Positions 23,333 to 35,597 of a stretch of DNA of 64,000 nucleotides are shown here, in pieces. The position numbers and the translations under genes were made by a program. Each line of letters begins with the position of its first letter. Position 1 is the first letter of the stretch. Origin of the DNA: Gnetum montanum (lineage: Eukaryota > Streptophyta > Gnetopsida > Gnetales > Gnetaceae); the NCBI GenBank assembly GCA_015680685.1, contig MNCI01005967.1, positions 65,438 through 129,437 on the forward strand, in the 5' to 3' direction. The notes under the pieces were generated by a model. That model was not told where the DNA came from. It saw only the letters and a program-made list of their open reading frames with translations, and did not search any database.

Positions 23333-26300
23333 GGACATGGACGACAAACGGAACGCTCGGACTATCTCATCTACGAAATGAGGAAAATGTTGAGCAAGGA
23401 ATCGTCATTATCAGCGAACGTTGATAATAATATGTCCAGGCTACTTTCCGTAACGGACAAATTCTATTGCCTTGGCATCTCTCGCCATTTCAAACAGGAA
23501 ATCCGTCAGCATCTTGACACAATTGCTAGGTTAGTTCTCGTTACCCATGCAAATTCTAGTGTTTTCATTTGTCTTCCATATGTAATTCTTGGTAACTGTC
23601 TAGTAGTATACAAAAGTAAACCATGCATTTACAGAGCATGGAATGCGAATCAAGGAGAGATCCGTGACGGACATGGCAAGATCGATGTGCGAAACACGGC
23701 GTTGGCCTTCGAGCTTCTGCGCGTGCATGGATACCCTGACATCTCTCCCAGTAAGTACTCAAGTAAACATGAAACATTGTTCTGTTTAATTGAAATTCTC
23801 TGTAACGTTTCATTCTGAAAATTGTTCGTTCATGATACTTATCGCTATATGCTTTTGGAGAGAGCAGGCGTTTTTGGCAAAGCAGAAGTCGTAGCCGAGT
23901 TGAGCTCGAAGAGTGCGCAGGCGACGAGAACAACAGTGGCTGTGTTGAGAGCCTCAGCAGTTCAGTTCCCCGGAGAAACGATCCTTAGAAACTTGCACAG
24001 TTTCACGACTGGGCTGTTGAAATCATGGATTTCTGCAACAGAAAATCAAGTAACTCATTCACGTCTAACAGCAGAGGTTTGTTTTAATTATCTTCGCAGA
24101 AAGCTGACTGTTTGTGGTTTTTTCAGCTTTCCAGTGATGGTCAATAATACGATAGATATTGAGTTTGCAGGCGAAGTACTGGCTAGAAAATCCGTGGGCT
24201 TGGACTCCCCCACGATGGCAGGCACGGTGTTTCATTCACATTTTCTCATCCCAACCACCATATGATTCGTACGAATCCTCTCATTCTCTTATTTATCATT
24301 GTAAATAAAGTAGGGCACCACATTTTGTTGAGGTGATGGTTGTGAAACAAAAGCATTTAAAATTTTTCCATGAAAGTGTACGTAGCGTCTATTTGATGTG
24401 GTATCGGTTTAAGATTTTTTTTATAGAATTTTTTTTTTAATTTATGACCCAACTAGCTACATTTGTGGTTACCAAGCTACAACCTATACTACTAACATAA
24501 ACTCTACAACTCATCACCTGACATTAATAAAGTTATGACCTGTTGTTACCTTGTGGCAAGAGTTCTTTGGATTGTTTTTAATCTTCTAAATTTTAATTTT
24601 TACTGGTTTCAAATATGGTGGTTTCTTAATTTTAGTTTTTACTAGTTTCAAATATGGGTGGTCAATGACTCAATGGTAAGATTTTTGGATTTAACTTCAA
24701 ATGTTTTTTAACACGGTGGTAGATCACTGATTAAATTATTAGTGGTGGATTCAGAAATTTTGCGGAGACTAGTTGAGCAGGCACTACTTTTAAATAAATC
24801 TTATTTTTAGAAAGAAAGTAATAGATTTAGGTACCATTTTTGTGATTTTTAAATAAAACTTGGCCTTAACAATTGTGATTCTTGAAACATGTCGACCCCA
24901 CATATTTTCCCAGTATTTAAACACTGGTTAATACTTCATAAAATATTTACTTTCGTGATTTTCATCATAGTTTTCTAAGTCTATGATAAATCACTAATTT
25001 CATGATTAGTGGCCCGTCAGAAATTTTGCCAACCTGAGTTGAGTGGGCAGGCCTTTTATAATAAACTTTATTTTCAGAAAGAAATCAATAAATTTAGTAA
25101 TATTTTTTCTACTTTTAAATTTTTTGCTTATTTATAATTTCACAAAACATCCCAGTCCAACATATTTACCTACTATTTAAATCATCCACAAAATATAAAT
25201 TGGTCGCATATATTGTTTTGTCATTTAATCGTTACTTCTTTTAATTACGGTCTAATGTTGAAACCCGTCTTGAAAGCGTCAAGAAATATAGCATGCTGGA
25301 AGGTTTGGGTGTAAAAAAGAGTGTAAAATCACTTTAAAAATCTTTGATTTTTTAATAAAAATAAAGGTTATGGTAAAAGTTAACCTGATTCGAGGGGATC
25401 AGCAGGAATTCTAACACTTAGACTGATAATTAAGCGGGCGATAACACTTAGGCTGATCATTAAGCGGGCGATAAATAGCTAGTTTGAAAAAAAAAACTGC
25501 TTCAAACATTTTGTTGACGTTATCTTAAACGAATTCTGCTGTTACCAATTTTTTATTTTCGTAATTTCTTACCCTGAAATTATATTTTAATAACCCAGCA
25601 CGACAATCAACTTGGACACAAAGATGCTAGAATTGGCAAAGGTGGATTTCAACGCGATCCAGGCCATCCAGAAGGCGGAACTCCAGGAAGTTTGCAGGTA
25701 CAGATGGTATAGTTTAGCAGGTACCCAATAATTTGACTTTGATTTGATTAGAGGTATACCCAAAACATATGTATAATCGACATGATATATTAGACGAATT
25801 ACAGTGACAATGTCTTTGATCACAAATCAGAATCCTCTTAACTAAATCCAGTTGAGCCTGACAAGTAGCTATTTGTTGACAGGTGGTGGGAAGGCTCTGA
25901 CGTAGCAAATCTCAACATGTTCAGACGCAGACACATGGAATCGTACTGGGTCATGGCAACAGCACTAGACGAGCCAGAAGACGAAGAATATGCGGAGGTG
26001 AGGATTGCACTGGCCATGGCTTCCACGGCCATCTTTGTGCTGGACGACATCTATGATGCGTCTGCTGCAACGCTGCCACAGCTGCGGCTTGTGACTAGAG
26101 CTTTCACAGACTGGGATACCTGCAACTTGAAGAACCATTCTCTGCCTCTGCCCAACTCCATCACGATTGGCTTACGATTCGTAATGGAAACCCTGGAACA
26201 AGTATTTTCCCAATACAGTCACAAGCCAAAATTCAAGATGTGCATGATGAATATGGTAAGAGTCTAAGAGAAATGTTGTTAGATACTATCCATCAGTATC

Positions 26301-27505
26301 ATGATCGTTGCCTTTTTCTAGATGATTCAGTTTTCTGTAAATATATGCACGCCCAGTTAACTGAAGTCACTCACCTGCACTCACAGCCAGAGAGATATAT
26401 TTTCTCGAACTGAGGTGAGAGAGAGAGAGAGCGATTTTCTCGAATTGAGGTTAATTTCACGAGTTAAAGATTTTACACTATGGAAAGGATGTGTGTGAAA
26501 GTGAAACCCAGCAAAAGAAATTGAAAGTATACATGATATATCTAAAGTTGACGTGCATTTGTGAAACTTAATTGGATTTTCTTTCTTGTTTTTTCGTTTT
26601 CCAAATGCGAAAGAATATTTCTTATATCTGCAGCTGTGTTGCTACAGTGGCTGACGATGGTGGAATCGTTCGAGAGAGAGGCGGAGTGGGAAGAAGCAGC
26701 AAAACAGAATGAAGCGGAGCTGCCGGACATGCAGGAATACCTCAAAAATGGAAGCCAAAGCTCCGGTTATGGGATCATTTTTGCTATGGCAGAGCTGCTT
26801 CTCCGCAAATTCGACATTGATACTACCCACTTCAATTCCCAGTTTGAAGATGTCTGTGTTAAAACTGTTCGCATTCTCAACGACATCTATGGTCCCCAGC
26901 TTGACCGCAGCTTCGATCGGGTAATTGAATGACAAGTTATGAAAGCATTGCATGTCTAGGCAAAAAAAGATTTGACAGGGATGGCGTTCTGTTTATATTT
27001 CATTAGGTTCAATGCTTATTTATGTTTGAATGTCAAATGAACTTCAATTTTAACATCAACGGTAGAGGAAAGGATTTCTAATTTCTGAATCTTTCAGGTT
27101 CGTCCATCATTGTATTATTTAAACATTGGAAAAGGGTCTGCTTATATTCACAAAACCGTCTGTTTCAATTTTTCATGGGTCTCAACACAGGGTTTGAGTG
27201 ATAATAGAGCAAATGATCAGAGCCATGCAGAAGCTGTATCGTCTGTGACGTGTTTGATGAAGGAGAACCCTACTTTAAGTAGGCATGAAGCAGTTGAGCT
27301 GCTCAAAGAAATGGTCAATGAATTCAGCAGACATGTTACGTGTCTTTACCTGCAAAGAGATGGAGAGGGGAACGCCCAAGCGCGAGTACACAGAAAGAAA
27401 TTGGCATGGGAAATGACGAGGGTTTCACAGTTTCTTTACAGAAGAAGCGGATCAAATGAGATGAAAAACGTTATGCATTTGATTGTTTCACAACCCGTTG
27501 ATTAA
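23333..27505 (+). CDS. Terpene synthase, class I, plant type (conifer TPS-d-like), eight exons recognised
   Basis: Class I terpene synthases ionise a prenyl diphosphate (GPP, FPP or GGPP) and cyclise or rearrange the cation. Exons by homology with GT/AG borders: 23333-23529, 23635-23750, 23868-24049, 24171-24268, 25599-25697, 25883-26255, 26648-26920, 27191-27505. All junctions keep phase and give about 550 residues ending in TAA. Markers in order: LGISRHFKQEI and TALAFELLRVHGY (alpha-helical N-terminal domain), FPGETIL, LENPWAW, LELAKVDFN, RWWEG, FRRRHMESYW (RxR) and the Mg-binding DDIYD. An NDIYGPQLD stretch lies about 143 residues after DDIYD, where the second metal motif is expected, though its alignment is uncertain. 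No DxDD class II motif is seen, so it is not a copalyl-type cyclase. The exon holding RWW and DDIYD is 373 bp, the usual size in this family. The product and compartment cannot be read from sequence; the start exon is unresolved. Confidence 0.85.
24740..25215. repeat. Two diverged direct copies of about 260 bp inside a TPS intron
   Basis: The run ATTAGTGG...CAGAAATTTTG...GTTGAG..GGCAGGC begins near 24743 and recurs near 25008. Both copies continue with TTATTTTCAGAAAGAAA-like and ACATATTT..C...TATTTAAA stretches. They lie in the 1.3-kb intron between exons four and five. Confidence 0.6.
25412..25471. repeat. 30-bp tandem duplication in a TPS intron
   Basis: Two adjacent 30-base units, both starting TAACACTTAG and ending TTAAGCGGGCGA, differ at two positions. 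The near identity suggests a recent slippage or duplication event within the intron. Confidence 0.85.
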
Positions 27506-29479
27506 ACTTAGAAGTCGCAAACAGAAATGAATGAAATCATAAGTGAATTAAGTGCCTAATGGTTTACTCTAGATATTGGATGGATAATGTTAAGTGAAAT
27601 CATAGTTGTTCTATGTATGAATACCCTTAAATTCTAAATATGAACCAAAAGGTCAACTCCGACCATTATGACTCCCTTTGGATGGCCGCCCGAAATTCTA
27701 GGGACCGGAAATCCGCCTATCTGAATGTAATGCTTGTCTAATAGTTTTTTTCCATCTTTTTTTTAATGTTAAAACATCAATTATATCTTTTTATTCTTTG
27801 CAATGATTTTACCTTTAATAAGTAACTTTTATACCGAAATAAAATACTTATAAATTTGTTATTTACAATTATCTGAATTAAATACATTCCAGTTATAAAA
27901 GAACTAAGCAACACGGTATTATCCTTTTGTTGGCAGCTATTTATTGGCCATCGTGAATATTTTGTTTTCATCCTTATACAAAGTTTTATTGTTTTATTTT
28001 TTCAAACATCTTCAACATTTTATGAGCTTTCAGGCTCCCAGCATTAAGGCTCCTAATGATCCTAATGAATATATTTTAAAAAATGTTTTCTTCATTGTTC
28101 ATTAACTACATTCAACCTTCAATTATCACAAAGTGTTAAGTATCATGCCTTTCATATTATATGACAAACTGGGTCATTTTCATCCATTTCCTTGTAACCT
28201 GGGTCGCTGTGTATGATGACTAGACCGTTCTCGCCTATCGCGTAATTTTATATCCTTTGCATTTCTAATTAAATTCTGCGTAGCATGTTGTAACATGTTT
28301 TGGAGGTTAATCACAGTGTTCACTGTGGCGTGGCATTTTCAGATCGCGTTAAGATAAGGCAATAATGCTTTTTTTTTAAATTATATTTGTGAAATGGATT
28401 CTATGGCTGGTATTTTTGGGAATAAGGATGACGAGTTGACAGGGCAAAGTATATAGTATCCACGCGTTGAACATTTTTCAAGTTCAATTCCCCAACAGAA
28501 AAATCAATGGTTCTACAATTACGACCTCCAAAGCATAGAAGCCCATGGTTCTCTCTTCAAACCTTTAAGGACGGCGTTCTATTTGTGAGCAATGGAGACC
28601 ATCTCAAGAATCCTGTGGTTTTACTACGATTGGAGGAAACCATTTCAAGTTTCGTAGTTAAGGATACGCCTGCACTTTTGCATGTCTGAATTCTCCTTGT
28701 TTTCACTATTATTGTTATTTCTTTTATTTTATCATTTTCCACTTTAAAAGAAAACAGATTAAAAACAATTAACTTTGTCAAACTTGCTGAAAATTCCTGA
28801 TCAGCTTACTGGTCCAAGTAGAAATTACAACATATTACATCTCATCTGTTAAGAATGTTAAATCATTAGTTAAATTGCCTTTCTAGAATCATTATTTAAG
28901 TTTTAGAATGGTTAGATGAGTTTGAGTTGTTTTTTTTATCAATGTACAGTGTGTTTCCATGTACAGCACCAATTTAAAAGAGCAAAATAAATAAATAAAT
29001 ATTCTTTTTTCAGTCATTATCTGGTTCTCATCGGAAGTTAAATTTATTTAACACTTTATTTGGTTTCAGAGGCCAGCAAGAGAGCCCTTTTCAAATCTTT
29101 GTATTTTTAAAAGAGAATTTTAAGTATTGGAGCATGAAGATGAAAATGTTATTAAAATCTGGGAGCTATGGAATTTGGCGGATACAGGTTATGTTAATCT
29201 TCCAAATTTTGCTAGTTTGGATAATGTCAAAGGAAAGAAAGTTCAAGAGAATAGGAAAAAAGATGATTAAGATTTCTTTTTTACTAACTCTATGACACAG
29301 GTTCTATTCTATTGAACTAACATCAAGTGATACCTTAAAATGAATTATGAAACTGATCTGAGAAATCTAAGGGATCTCAAGGACTTAAGGAAAAAATTTC
29401 AGTTTCAGTTTGATAAACCAGTATAGTGCAAATGATTCAATATTTCCTCGGTTAAATCCCCTTTCCAAAACTACTAATT
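27506..29479. other. 3' flank of the terpene synthase; no gene recognised
   Basis: AT-rich sequence with no domain I recognise. A 60-codon open stretch at 28507-28689 has no recognisable family and no sign of selection that I can see. The base composition stays similar to the gene flanks up to about 29000. Confidence 0.45.
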
Positions 29480-29900
29480 TCAGCCTGCCAGTTCACTCAC
29501 GCTCGAGACAGAGCCATCCAGTCGCGGGCAGCATACGGATTCATTCCTAAGGTAAGCCGCGTATTTTATAACCAGGATAACCGAGACAGAGCCATCAATC
29601 GACAGGACAAAAATATCGTTCACGGTAGCACCTTACATAACCTAGTCAGCCCTGGACCTACCTGTGAAGCTACCGCCTGGTCGGCAGGAATATCAGACTT
29701 ACAGATAAGACTTGGAACACCTTAACTAAACTATAATAAGCGAGCAAGAACGATGCCAAAGGCCATGAACTGGGCGCACGAGATTTTCTGTCTCCCTCCT
29801 GTACCAAGCAGAGCTGGACAACAATGACAAGCAAAGCGGGACGCAGGTAAGCTAGGAACTTGTTTGTCGAGAGTGAATGCCTTGTTCTAAATTTTGTTAC
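29480..29900. other. GC-richer island of unknown origin
   Basis: This stretch stands out from the AT-rich surroundings and contains several CG dinucleotides, otherwise scarce outside the TPS exons. The word CGAGACAGAGCCATC occurs at about 29503 and again at about 29581, a spacing of about 78 bases. No open frame gives a recognisable protein and no RNA gene signature is evident. Confidence 0.4.
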
Positions 29901-31960
29901 TAGAATCAAGCTATTGTAAATTAGCTATAAAGAAAAAGGTTGTTGAGAAGATATTAAGATCTATGTATTTTGAAATTTAAATTGGAAATTTTATTAAGCT
30001 TGTAGACCCTCTGGATCTATTGAACAGTAGAAATATACATGCTGCAAGTTTTGAAAACATTATTAAGAAAATTCTTCAAGTGTTCTTGGTAACATTTGGA
30101 ACAAATGAATGTGTTGTTTGGCAAATATGGTATTTATCTTTAATGCTATTTGTATTGTACAATTGACATGTTCATTCTTCTTGAGAAATTTTGAGTCATC
30201 TACCTTTTTCAACCCTTAGATGATAAAATCCATTTGTGCTCTACTAATTGTGCATGGTAACTAATGAGAAATAGCACTAAATAAATAGTCTGCCTTTAAA
30301 ATTAAAGCCTCAATTGATACTATTCAAATAGAAATGTTTATTTTTTTTCCATCTATATTTTTGAAATAATGCTTATATCAATAAATTGTGAACTTGGTCA
30401 GGATCCAAAATAGAGAGTTTACTCTTAAATATTCCATTTATTAATCCATAAAATGCCGCATGAAGCCATCCTCTAATAAAATATTGATTAATCTCATAAA
30501 CATAATATCTCATCTACAACATAATCATAAAACCATTAGCATCATAACACATGCTAATTAGTCATATGACTAACATGTTTCACACAATAATCATCATGGC
30601 ACCCTAGCATGTTCAAGCAAACAACACTTATTTATAATCACATAACATGATCTACTGAAAAATATTGATATCAAAGCTATAATGCATAACCATAATACAT
30701 ATATCGAGGTCATACATGCTAATGTGCAATCTTTCTCCACAACCCTCATTCCCTACCTACCATAAACAATATACTACACATCTAGCAAGATTAGTGTACA
30801 TAGCCATGGTAAATCATAATCATAAGCATAGCATCATAAGATCTCAAAGAATATATCATTATGATATCATCACTAGCTATACACCCTTGTAACCCCCAAC
30901 CAATTCTAATCACATATGAATAACTATAACATGATACCATGGGGTCCTATAATGAGGGGTTATATGTTAACTACAAATTAGGGATTATTATTTGAAATGA
31001 TAGTAAGGTATTTATTTTTAAAGTCATAAGGCCTAGGTTTTAACTTCAGCATAACCACTTAAAAAGGAAGTTAAGACTTTTGCTCATATATCAACCTTCC
31101 TAAACCCTTACTTTATGTGACTAGCATTGAGTCTCTAGGTAATACCCCCATTTATATATTAGACTATGAATATTTATGTTCAAAAATTTTGCTACTACAA
31201 AGTTTCAAGCTACAAGCAACATTTATTCTATTATAATGTTATAATTTCATGAACAAAGTAACTAGTAATAATTAAGATAGATTTGCATTAGAAGGTTACA
31301 ACAAATAAAAATCATGGACAACACTACAAAAAGAAGAGTTTATCACCTTTATTGTACTAACATTAAACAAGATTAGAACCAAATAACAAAATATAAACAA
31401 CCTAAAGCATTATAAGTTACAAAACAAAGATGAGACTTCCATTAAAACTCTTGTAGGAAGGTGAACTAAAGGATTTGTTATAAATATCCTTTTTAAAAAG
31501 CTTTTCAAATTCAAGATTTCATGCAAATAGACAAACAATAGAAGATAATAAATAATATCTAGATATCTAAAACTGGAAATAGAAATGATGATGCTTTATT
31601 ACATTCCTATTATAGCTAAGATGATCTATTACACAAATCAAAAGAAAAAAAATAAAAAGTTTCATATATTCTTGATTAGTCTTGAAATTTTAAAAGCTCA
31701 TTATGTAAGTGACCTAAGGTTAATAATTTTAGCTTAAAAATTTGAAGCAAGTTTGTTCCTTGAATGCTATGTTTAAGTCTAACTTGAAGATATTTAATTA
31801 TAGGTATAGTCTAAGACATATAGCTAATATGATAAGTGAATGTCATATTTAAGTAATGTTATATATCTATCACATAGTTGGACCAGTTACCTTTGCAAAT
31901 TTTGAAACAAGAAATTACAGAAATATATAATGTTAAGAATTTGAATTATAATAATGAAAC
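29901..31960. other. AT-rich intergenic DNA; nothing recognised
   Basis: No coding similarity, terminal repeats or tandem structure was recognised. The part from 30470 to 30860 is rich in CATAA/CATAT words, which may be simple-sequence decay. Confidence 0.4.
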
Positions 31961-32110
31961 AATGAGGTGTTAGCCTAGTGGTAAGACTCTTGATTTGAAA
32001 GCTCGAAGTCATGGGTTCAATTCTAGTAGGAAATGCTAGGTTATAAAGTTCTATTGGACTATATATCTAAAGATGTACCTTACAATTATTTTAGGGTTTT
32101 AACACCCACC
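31961..32110 (+). repeat. tRNA-derived SINE-like element, copy 1 (best preserved)
   Basis: The copy reads GAGGTGTTAGCCTAGTGGTA with an A box TAGCCTAGTGG at 31971-31981 and a B box GGTTCAATTCT at 32014-32024. A/B spacing fits a tRNA-related Pol III promoter. The body continues with GGTTATAAAGTTCTATTGG and ends GTTTTAACACCCACCC. At least two other copies in the window share head and tail, so it is a dispersed family and not a functional tRNA gene. Confidence 0.75.
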
Positions 32111-32603
32111 CATCCTACCCCCAAAATATTTATAATAATGTATTTGAGAGCATTTCAAGGATGTATGAAGATTCCTTAACAACATTGTGATGATGATGTA
32201 TGAAGATATTTTATTAGAGTGAAAAAATCTTATGAAATCAAAAGACAATGTTATTTCTATAAGTTAAATTGCTTCCCTTTCATGCATATAACTTATACTA
32301 AAATAAATGCACAATCACCTTTTAATATGATATAGATGAATTAGGAAAGATAAGGGATTTTTGTTGAAAGGAGGGGTGTTGAAAGTCACAACTATTTTTT
32401 TAAAATGTTTATCCTCAAGATATATAGTCAAATTAAAACATTTATAAGGCTACTTTTGAAACTAGGAGTAGATTTTGGAGATGGGGTAGGGAAGTAGGGT
32501 GCATGTGGAGAAGAGATTTGGAGGAAGGGGATAGGGGTGCCTAATCCAAAATAATATTAATAATAAGCAAAAAAATGTTAAAGTACATCACATGTTTAAT
32601 CAT

Positions 32604-33326
32604 TGATGATGAACAACAGGTAGTTCCTAAGCCCAACCATACGAAGGATCTAGGTAGTGAATCTAATGAATGTGATCGTTGTCTACTTAGTTTCACTTGT
32701 GAAGTGCAAAGGTATGGTTAAGTATAACTAACACATGATTTTTATCATTTTATATTTATTGTTTGAATCACCTAAGTGCCAGAAATAAAGTAATTAAATG
32801 TCTAATTAATCTAATAACTAATTAGTTCTTAGCTAGTCCTAACATAAGCATCCATTCTCATCTACCATACACATCCTGAAAACATTATAACACTACTAGG
32901 ATTACCAAGTGTTAAGTGTATGCTTGAGATGGTTGTACTTATGTGCTTTAATTATCTAAAATTAGTTATTTAATTAAACGCATTAAATTAAAGTGCATAA
33001 ATAATAAATTAATTAAGTAAAAATTAAGATATGTCCAAGTGTGGCAAGGTTTATGAAGAAAGCTACATTAGTGCTCGAATGAAGATCCATATACTTCTGA
33101 CTCCTACTACAAGCACTCAAAAAATATTCTAACTCTAAAGAAATGAAAATGCAAGAGTTTGAATAGCTACTAATGAATGGATGTCATAAATATGGCTAGT
33201 AAGCATGTATTTATAAGCAAGACAAGACACTGTGTCGATGCATACACGTCAATGCTTCAAACCCTATGTTGACAAGATAATGTTGATGGAATTCCATTAA
33301 CGCAGCCCATGAACGAAAACTCATCA
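32604..33326 (-). repeat. 3' LTR of element 3 (LTR C, about 723 bp)
   Basis: On the minus strand it starts TGATGAG right after the tract GGGGGTA and ends near TCATCA (the plus strand reads TGATGATGAAC from 32604). The block CACTTGGTAATCCTAGTAG followed by AGGATGTGTATGG matches the core of LTRs A, D and element 2. A TATAAATA box lies about 120 bases into the LTR. The left end could be 32604 or 32607. Confidence 0.78.
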
Positions 33327-33621
33327 TACCCCCATGACTAAATAAAAACTTGTCCTTGAGTGAACAAAAGGAGGAACAAGTTTTTTATAAAAGTTTTGGG
33401 AGGTATGGGATTCTTGACTAACTATTGACACACAAAAAAACACTAAGTGCCCCAATTTATGGATTTGTAATCATTACAAAATTTGTTGTTCATGACAAAA
33501 AAATTAAACACCATGACAAAAATTAACAACACAAGTCCTTTAACAGCTTAAAGATGAGGAAAAGAAATAAAATGATCCTACGTGGTGGAGGTTCCCAAGG
33601 TGCTAAAGAACCTTCTCCTTC

Positions 33622-34250
33622 TTTAGGTGCACAACTATTGTGGTTGAGGCTATGGTTGTGACTGTCTAACTATAATTGTGACTTCTAGTGAAAGATAGAA
33701 AGCATTGAACAATGCTTTCATCTTCTCCTCCTTACTCCTAGGATCATACATGGTCCATGTAGCATCACCAATGTGAGGCAGTATCAAAACATCCTAAGGA
33801 TAGGGCATTGCAAGGAACAACTACTTCACATTGACAAACCAAGTTGAAAATTATTTTTGTTTAATGTCAAATGCTATGATAACATTATGTTTAATGCTAT
33901 GATAACATTATGTATCTCTTGGTAGTCATTTAACCTTCTAGCCAAGTTCTCAACTATGGATCTTTAATAAGTGAAGCATTGTCTAAGAACATCGAGTTCA
34001 ATATTTATCATTTCGAGCTCATGCTTGATCTCCTTATGGTGTTTGAACTTGACCTCATACAATAGGTATGAGCTAGCCACATGCTTTTTCAAGTTTGACC
34101 TTGGCCTTCTAGTAGTCAGCATTGACAAGTTTGCATAATGAAGGGTAGTGAGTTCCATATATTTACTCATCTCCTTAATTTTTAGCTCCTTGAAGTGGAT
34201 TTTACCTTTGTTGTATGCATTAAACCCATTAAAGATAGGCTACCACACAT
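33622..34250 (-). pseudogene. Extra post-pol ORF of element 3 (coiled-coil C-terminal part)
   Basis: The open stretch from 34170 down to 33964 begins MSKYMELTTLHYANLSML and continues VASSYLLYEVKFKHHKE. Further on, 33795-33722 reads HIGDATWTMYDPRSKE. Both parts correspond to element 1 (8368-8780), and the first also to element 2 (51355-51480). The upstream globular half seen in element 1 at 6400-6960 was not found. It is interrupted by stops. Confidence 0.6.
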
Positions 34251-35597
34251 AGAATTTTCAACTTTAATAATTAAGGGAAAAATGAAGATTTTTCATGCAA
34301 AATTAATCTCCAAACAAAGCCAAAAAAGCCAAGAACATGATGAAATGGATGAAGAGTTCTAGATAATTTCACAAAAAGGAGATTTTAATGGGAGAATGAA
34401 TAAGAAATTCCATGAAGGAGTGTTCAAATGGTTGTAATTGATGTGGATCACAAAATATTTGAATGCACAAATGCCTAAAGGAACCAAACCAAGGAGTATG
34501 CAAGTGGGTCCTCCTCATAGCAAGCTCATGTGCTTGCATGTCCTCAAACTAAGGAGTTCGTGGACTCCATGGATGACTAATGATTATAATAAGTTAAGAA
34601 CCAAATCACCAAGGAGATTATCAAATTCTTTTGATGCATCAAACTAAGACATTGAATAGAACATGAAAAGAGGCAATGAGGTGAGATATGGAAGATGTGT
34701 AGATTGGAATGAAGTCCCATATCATGGTCACATGAAGTTCTTTGTGGATTTTGTAATTACTATGACCTGATAATATCCACCCTTGGTTTGAATTAAGACC
34801 AACCACTTTTAGTGACTTTGCATTAACACTCCAAGACTAGTCCACTCCCTCAAAGCACAAAGATAACCCCATAGATCAATCACCATACCTAAAAGAGAAG
34901 AAAAGAGAAGCAAGAAGTGAGATAAACCTTAGTTCAAGGGGACCTTCAAGCATGGATAACATGTCTTTATAGTCCCATAACCAGTGCTTATAGCCCATTA
35001 TTTCATCTAAGGGGTGTGCTTTGAATTCCCATTATTATTTTTTTGATGGGTACCATACCATGTAAAGACTTTTAACTTCTAGTTGTTGGTTGATAGCAGA
35101 ATGGTGAGAAATCCATGAGAACACTCATGTACCCAAGAGGATAGGTAAGTACCAAGAGCATCAAAGCCCCTTGAAGTGATGACCTTATCTATCAATTTAA
35201 TCCTTTTGAAGTTTAGAAACTACCAAGGTTACAAGTTCTTTAAAAGTTTCATTTAAGAAGGAACTAAATATTTCAAAAAATAAGGAAACACCATAGAGTT
35301 TTATGGTTGGATGGATAATGTGAACTCACTACCTATTATCATTAAAGAGAAACTATTTATTAGTTATCAACACTCAAATTTAAAGATATAATCCAAACAT
35401 TAGCAATCTAATAACATTATAGTACAAACCACCATCAATCAACAACTATAGTTGCACTTACTCCTAGCGGTAACAAAGAAAAACTCAAACCAAATAAAGT
35501 AAAATATACAAGAAATTTTAAAATATTTAAGAAAGAGATAAAGGTACTAAAAATGATGTAAAAAAAAATTGAATAATTGAGCAGCCACTTTGATAGA
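34251..35597 (-). other. Spacer of element 3
   Basis: AT-rich, non-coding as far as I can see, occupying the position of the element 1 spacer between pol tail and extra ORF. Around 34860-35130 it parallels element 1 (4600-4900): both contain text around CATGTAAAGAC and CATGGTATGG-like words on their own strands. Confidence 0.5.

Noticed and set aside
24655-24730. Another SINE-like copy (ATGACTCAATGGTAAG)
   Set aside because: Only an A-box-like word is convincing; B box and tail are missing.
28507-28689. 60-codon ORF downstream of the TPS gene as a small gene
   Set aside because: No recognisable family or supporting signals; length is expected by chance.
31961-32040. A functional tRNA gene
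   Set aside because: A and B boxes are present but the sequence does not fold into a proper cloverleaf by eye, and related copies have SINE-like tails.
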